Part shown: in pieces, positions 6,128 to 9,338 of the stretch | How positions within the stretch are numbered: position 1 is the stretch's first letter | How the letters are laid out: each line of letters opens with the position of its first letter | Source of the DNA: Candidatus Jordarchaeia archaeon | GTDB taxonomy: Archaea > Asgardarchaeota > Jordiarchaeia > Jordiarchaeales > Freyrarchaeaceae | Length of the DNA: 9,338 nt | Assembly: GCA_018383835.1 (NCBI GenBank) | Contig: JAHAWR010000057.1 | Span: 1-9,338 of the forward strand | Reading direction: 5' to 3' | Made by a program: the position numbers and the translations under genes | The notes under the pieces: generated by a model | Told to the model about the DNA's origin: nothing | Seen by the model: only the letters and a program-made list of their open reading frames with translations | Database searches by the model: none

Positions 6128-7507
6128 ATGCCGTCGAGAAAAATTGTGCTCGACGAGGACGAGCTACCCAAGCAGTGGTATAACATTTTACCCGACCTGC
6201 CGAGGCCCCTGCCGCCACCACTCGGCCCCGACGGGAACCCGGTGAACCCGAGCATGCTCGAGAAGATTTTCGCCAAGGAGCTAGTGAGGCAGGAGGTAAG
6301 CCAAGAGAGGTGGGTGAGGATCCCTGAGGAGGTAAGGGAAATATACATGGTGTGGAGGCCCACGCCCCTCTACAGGGCTGTCAGGCTTGAGAGGGCGCTT
6401 AAAACCCCCGCGAAAATATACTTCAAGAACGAGGGCGTGAGCCCTCCAGGGAGCCACAAGCCTAACACGGCGGTCGCCCAAGCTTATTACAACATGAAGG
6501 AGGGGGTTGAGAGGCTCACCACCGAGACCGGAGCGGGCCAGTGGGGTTCAGCGCTGGCATTCAGCTGCTGCCTCTTCGGGTTGAAGACGACTGTTTACAT
6601 GGTTAAGGCGAGCTACCAGCAGAAGCCCTACAGGAAGGTGTTAATGGAAACTTGGGGAGCTGAGGTGCTTGCGAGCCCAAGCGAGAAGACGGAGTTCGGC
6701 AGAAGGATTCTGAGAAGCGACCCGGACAACCTGGGCAGCCTTGGGATAGCGATAAGTGAGGCGATAGAGGATGCGCTTAGCAGCGAGAACACCAAGTACA
6801 CCCTAGGGAGCGTGCTTAACCACGTGTTGATGCACCAGACGGTGATAGGGCTCGAGGCTAAGAAGCAGTTTGAACTAGTCGACGACTACCCCGACATAGT
6901 CATAGGCTGCATAGGGGGAGGAAGCAGCTTCTCAGGCACATTCTGGCCATTCTACTACGACAAGGTGACGGGGAAGGCGCCGAAGGACGTGAAGTTCTTA
7001 GCAGTGGAACCTAAAGCCTGCCCCTCGGTCACCAAGGGGGAATACATTTACGACCATGGAGACGCCGCTAGGCTGACCCCTCTGTTGAAGATGCACACGC
7101 TGGGGCACACCTATGTTCCTCCTCCGATCCATGCTGGCGGGCTGAGGTACCACGGCATGGCTCCAACGCTCTGCCTGCTAAAAGTTGAGGGCTACGTGGA
7201 CGCGGTGGCATATGACCAAGTTGAGGTCTTCGAAGCAGCTACACTTTTCGCCAGAACCGAGGGGCTCCTGCCGGCGCCCGAGCCAGCCCACGCTATAAAG
7301 GCAGCGATAGACGAGGCGATCAGGTGCAGGGAGACGAACGAGGAGAAGACGATATTCTTCCCACTGTGTGGACACGGGTTCTTCGACCTTCAAGCCTACG
7401 ACGCGTACAACAGCGGGAAACTTCAGTCCTACGAGTACCCGGAGGAGAAAGTGAGGGAAGCGATAAGACAGTTAAAAGAGATGTATCCATGGGTGACGTC
7501 AAAGTGA
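6128..7507 (+). CDS. trpB2: Tryptophan synthase beta chain, TrpB2 type
   Basis: A 459-residue PLP enzyme of the TrpB2 subfamily, which makes L-tryptophan from indole and a serine-type donor; archaeal TrpB2 enzymes have been reported to use O-phosphoserine. The TrpB2 N-terminal extension is present (residues 1-75, with LPDLPRPLPPPLGPDG). Lys111 in GSHKPNTA is the expected Schiff-base lysine, TETGAGQWG at 132-140 carries the catalytic Glu133, and CIGGGSSFSG at 261-270 is the phosphate-binding glycine loop. The stretch MHTLGHTYVPPPIHAGGLRY and the C-terminal CGHGFFD also fit the family. Length agrees with TrpB2. The ATG at 6128 follows GGAGAAGTGG at a suitable distance. No trpA or other trp gene is in the window, as is common for TrpB2, which can act alone. 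The divergent ACT regulator and the TGTACA boxes suggest tryptophan-dependent control. Confidence 0.93.
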   Translation: MPSRKIVLDEDELPKQWYNILPDLPRPLPPPLGPDGNPVNPSMLEKIFAKELVRQEVSQERWVRIPEEVREIYMVWRPTPLYRAVRLERALKTPAKIYFKNEGVSPPGSHKPNTAVAQAYYNMKEGVERLTTETGAGQWGSALAFSCCLFGLKTTVYMVKASYQQKPYRKVLMETWGAEVLASPSEKTEFGRRILRSDPDNLGSLGIAISEAIEDALSSENTKYTLGSVLNHVLMHQTVIGLEAKKQFELVDDYPDIVIGCIGGGSSFSGTFWPFYYDKVTGKAPKDVKFLAVEPKACPSVTKGEYIYDHGDAARLTPLLKMHTLGHTYVPPPIHAGGLRYHGMAPTLCLLKVEGYVDAVAYDQVEVFEAATLFARTEGLLPAPEPAHAIKAAIDEAIRCRETNEEKTIFFPLCGHGFFDLQAYDAYNSGKLQSYEYPEEKVREAIRQLKEMYPWVTSK

Positions 7508-7510
7508 CAC

Positions 7511-7538
7511 CAAAAAAGCTGGAGGAAGCCTGGCTTCC
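7511..7538 (-). terminator. Hairpin plus T-run after the methyltransferase operon
   Basis: GGAAGCC (7524-7530), T, GGCTTCC (7532-7538) is a perfect 7-bp inverted repeat in the gap between the convergent trpB2 and mtrH-like genes. On the minus strand it is followed by six T residues (A run at 7512-7517), a terminator-like arrangement for the operon ending at 7582. On the plus strand the bases after it are also T-rich (about 7549-7570), so it could serve trpB2 as well. Confidence 0.5.
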
Positions 7539-7581
7539 ATCTAAGATCTTTTATTCCTATTCCTCTTCCCTCGAGTGGTTG

Positions 7582-8496
7582 TTAGAAGATCTTGTATAGT
7601 GGAGTGTTTTTATCTTCTGGCTCATAGCCCTCCGATGTGAGGCTGTATGTGAGTATGGCGTCTGCCATGGCGCATGCCGGGAACACTGCTTCTGCAAGCT
7701 TAACCGGGCCATATAATATGAAGTCTGCTCCAAAGCACCGGGTGAAGACGCAGAGGGATGCCAGACACGTCTTTTTGGCTTGGGGGGCTAGCTCGTTAAT
7801 CCGATGCCAAGTGTTGAGGGCGTTTGCGGGCGAGCAGCCGCTCGGAAGGCCTAGGGCGTCCTTCACCGCCCTTATGGATTCTGCTGCGTACGCCATGCTC
7901 GCCACGTCTAGCAGTGAGACGTCCACGAGCACGTTCCTGACACCTGCCTTCTCCGCCTTCATAAGTAGTGGCTCGCTTTCTCCATGAAGCAGATTCAGCT
8001 TCTCTTCGGGTGAGAACTCGCACTCACTGAATGCTAGGAGAACGGCGCTCTTCAACTCTATCTCTTTCAGCGCTTCGATTTCCCTCGTTCCGGAGTCTGG
8101 TGTTATCGAGTTGTAGACGATGCGCTCTCTTAGCCCTACTTCGACGGCGTGCCTGCACGCCTCAAGCCGGGCCTCGGGTGAGGGGGAGTCAACGAGGATT
8201 GGTGCATCGGTCACGCTTGACACGAAGTCCAAGTATTTGATAAGTGCTTCGCCCGTCCGCCCTACGACGTCGACCATGCAGGGGTTCCCTGTAGAGTCGG
8301 AGAGCTCGTCCTGCCTCAGCAGAGCGGCCTCAGCCTTCTCTCTGTCTATGACTCCCTTGAGTGGATCCTTCACGGCGCTATCTCCTTCGTGGAATATTGT
8401 TCCTACGAGCACAGTCGGGTTTTCACCCGGCTGCCCTCCGACCCGAACACCGGCCACCCTGAAAATTCTTTGGGGAGACCTAAAGCGGAGAAGCAT
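7582..8496 (-). CDS. MtrH-like tetrahydropterin/folate methyltransferase
   Basis: A 304-residue protein of the MtrH family. In methanogens MtrH is the subunit of the Mtr complex that moves a methyl group between tetrahydromethanopterin and the corrinoid; homologues outside methanogens pair with separate corrinoid proteins. Family motifs are clear: GGQPGENPTVLVGTIF at 20-35, DELSDSTGNP at 63-72, the DSPSPEAR region at 103-110 and RIVYNSI at 125-131, followed by alternating strands and helices expected of a TIM-barrel methyltransferase. It ends near the usual family length. ATG at 8494-8496 follows TAGGAG. The start lies 11 bases after the stop of the corrinoid gene, so the two are almost certainly co-transcribed, and the corrinoid protein is its likely methyl donor or acceptor. 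No other Mtr subunit is in the window, which points to a soluble methyltransferase unit and not the membrane Mtr complex. The carrier (H4MPT or H4folate) cannot be read from the sequence. Confidence 0.88.
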   Translation of the reverse strand: MLLRFRSPQRIFRVAGVRVGGQPGENPTVLVGTIFHEGDSAVKDPLKGVIDREKAEAALLRQDELSDSTGNPCMVDVVGRTGEALIKYLDFVSSVTDAPILVDSPSPEARLEACRHAVEVGLRERIVYNSITPDSGTREIEALKEIELKSAVLLAFSECEFSPEEKLNLLHGESEPLLMKAEKAGVRNVLVDVSLLDVASMAYAAESIRAVKDALGLPSGCSPANALNTWHRINELAPQAKKTCLASLCVFTRCFGADFILYGPVKLAEAVFPACAMADAILTYSLTSEGYEPEDKNTPLYKIF

Positions 8497-8507
8497 GCTT
8501 CCGGCTC

Positions 8508-9140
8508 CTAGCTTACTCCCAGCAGCTCCTTCGCCAGCTTAACTGCCCCTTCGACGTCCGGAGCCCATCCGTCTGCCCCAACGCTTTCAGCCCACTCCTT
8601 TGACGTCACAGCGCCCCCGACAATAACCTTGTACTTGTCACGGACACCCATCTCCTTAAGTATCCTGATCAGCTCCTCGAACTTCGTTAGGGCCGGGGTG
8701 AAAACTATTGAGACCGCTATAAGGTCTGCCCCGACCTCCTCAGCCTTCTCGTAAAACGCCCAAGGCTCAAGGTTTTCCCCCAAGTCATAGACCTCGAAGC
8801 CGTTGATTGCTAGAAAGGTGCTCACAAGGTTCTTCCCTATATTGTGCTTGCTTAGAAGCGTCCCTATGACAACCTTCTTCTTGGCTCCAGCCTTCTCCCT
8901 CGGCAGAACCTTCTCAACGAGCTCGATACACTTCCTAGCAATCTTACTCCCCTTAACTAAGTCTGGAATGAACACTTGTCTCCTTTCGAACTTACTACCT
9001 AAGTCGTAGAGGCCCTTAACAACACCATCTTCTATTATCTTGACCGGGTCAACGCCTTCCTCCAGAAGTTTCCTTGTTACCTCCTCCGCGTCCTCCCTTA
9101 CCTCCGTTATCGCCTTTCTGAGGTCTGAAACATCAGTCAA
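8508..9140 (-). CDS. Corrinoid (cobalamin-binding) methyl-carrier protein
   Basis: A 210-residue protein of the MtaC/MtbC/MttC type: an N-terminal helical cap (residues 1-80, with KGLYDLGSKFERRQVFIPDL as the usual four-helix signature) and a C-terminal Rossmann-like B12-binding domain (about 88-210) with GTLLSKHNIGKNLV at 93-106, VSIVFTPALT at 143-152, VIVGGAVTS at 172-180 and GADGWAPD at 188-195. Such proteins carry a methyl group on cobalt between a substrate-specific methyltransferase and a second methyltransferase. His99 matches the lower axial ligand of DxHxxG, but the Asp two residues before it is Ser97. I favour TTG at 9138-9140, just after GGGGTGG; an in-frame TTG at 9155 would add five residues and place the ribosome binding site inside the gene. 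It lies 36 bases after the FAD oxidoreductase gene and 11 before the mtrH-like gene. Confidence 0.88.
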   Translation of the reverse strand: MTDVSDLRKAITEVREDAEEVTRKLLEEGVDPVKIIEDGVVKGLYDLGSKFERRQVFIPDLVKGSKIARKCIELVEKVLPREKAGAKKKVVIGTLLSKHNIGKNLVSTFLAINGFEVYDLGENLEPWAFYEKAEEVGADLIAVSIVFTPALTKFEELIRILKEMGVRDKYKVIVGGAVTSKEWAESVGADGWAPDVEGAVKLAKELLGVS

Positions 9141-9176
9141 GCAACCACCCCACAATAAATATGTTAGGGCATCCTT

Positions 9177-9338
9177 TCATTTTTTCGTGATTTCCCTCGC
9201 CGCTATGTAGCCGAAGCATATACCTGCGCCTATCGTTATGCCGCTACTCGGATATCCTCCCCCCGACACTGCCGCCGTGACGTTGCCGGCCGCGTACAGT
9301 CCGGGTATAGGCTTGTCGTTGTAGTCGAGGACTTGAGC
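9177..9338 (-). CDS. FAD-dependent oxidoreductase (fumarate reductase/KstD-type flavoprotein), C-terminal part
   Basis: A minus-strand frame entering from the right edge of the window and ending at TGA 9177-9179; only the last 53 residues are visible. They contain the block KPIPGLYAAGNVTAAVSGGG followed by YPSSGITIGAGICFGYIAAR. This is the C-terminal FAD-contacting segment typical of FAD_binding_2 flavoproteins such as fumarate reductase flavoprotein subunits and 3-ketosteroid delta-1-dehydrogenase-like enzymes (pattern PIPGLYAAGN...GGGYPGSG...G...GYIAAR). The substrate cannot be inferred from this part. The 36-base spacing to the corrinoid gene on the same strand indicates an operon, so the enzyme may oxidise or reduce a compound linked to the methyl-transfer reactions, or serve in reductive reactivation; both are speculative. 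The gene is cut by the window, not broken. Confidence 0.85.
   Translation of the reverse strand, partial: AQVLDYNDKPIPGLYAAGNVTAAVSGGGYPSSGITIGAGICFGYIAAREITKK

Noticed and set aside
8120..8542. Plus-strand 140-codon frame opposite the mtrH-like gene
   Set aside because: Antisense shadow of a gene with unmistakable MtrH motifs.

Overview
The window looks like chromosomal DNA from a thermophilic archaeon, most likely Thermoproteota or a related lineage. The evidence is archaeal-type gene families (a TrpB2-type tryptophan synthase, an ACT-domain regulator of COG2150 type, an MtrH homologue), heavy use of AGG/AGA arginine and ATA isoleucine codons, GGTG/GGAGG-type ribosome binding sites, AT-rich TATA-like boxes just upstream of genes, and several likely TTG starts. 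The lineage is an inference; no rRNA or other phylogenetic marker is present.

Layout from left to right. (1) 1-591: 3' part of an unrecognised plus-strand gene. (2) 592-918: noncoding, with a compact inverted/direct repeat at 704-741. (3) 919-1260: a 113-residue minus-strand orphan. (4) 1539-3213: a plus-strand pair of overlapping membrane-protein genes, a very divergent neurotransmitter:sodium symporter (SNF/NSS, LeuT-fold) homologue and a 74-residue two-helix protein. (5) 3210-4550: a minus-strand secernin-like C69 Ntn-hydrolase whose stop codon overlaps that of the preceding pair in a CTAG. (6) 4551-5526: almost 1 kb without an intact gene, but with minus-strand protein-like fragments broken by stops and frameshifts. 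I read these as a decayed locus, part of which resembles a retropepsin-type aspartyl protease. (7) 5527-7507: a divergent pair, an ACT-domain regulator (minus) and trpB2 (plus), separated by a short intergenic region with a TATA-like palindrome and two TGTACA boxes. (8) 7582-9338: a minus-strand operon reading (upstream to downstream) FAD-dependent oxidoreductase (only its last 53 codons are in the window), corrinoid protein, MtrH-like methyltransferase.

Two regions are the most informative. First, the TGTACA pair between the ACT regulator and trpB2 matches the TRP-box consensus bound by the archaeal regulator TrpY of Methanothermobacter, which controls trpB2 there. This suggests a tryptophan-responsive switch, probably autoregulated. 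Second, the oxidoreductase-corrinoid-MtrH cluster looks like a methyl-transfer unit: a methyl group would be loaded on the corrinoid and passed by the MtrH homologue to a tetrahydropterin or folate carrier. The corrinoid protein lacks the Asp of the usual DxHxxG cobalamin motif (it has S-K-H-N-I-G), and no substrate-specific methyltransferase is visible in the window.
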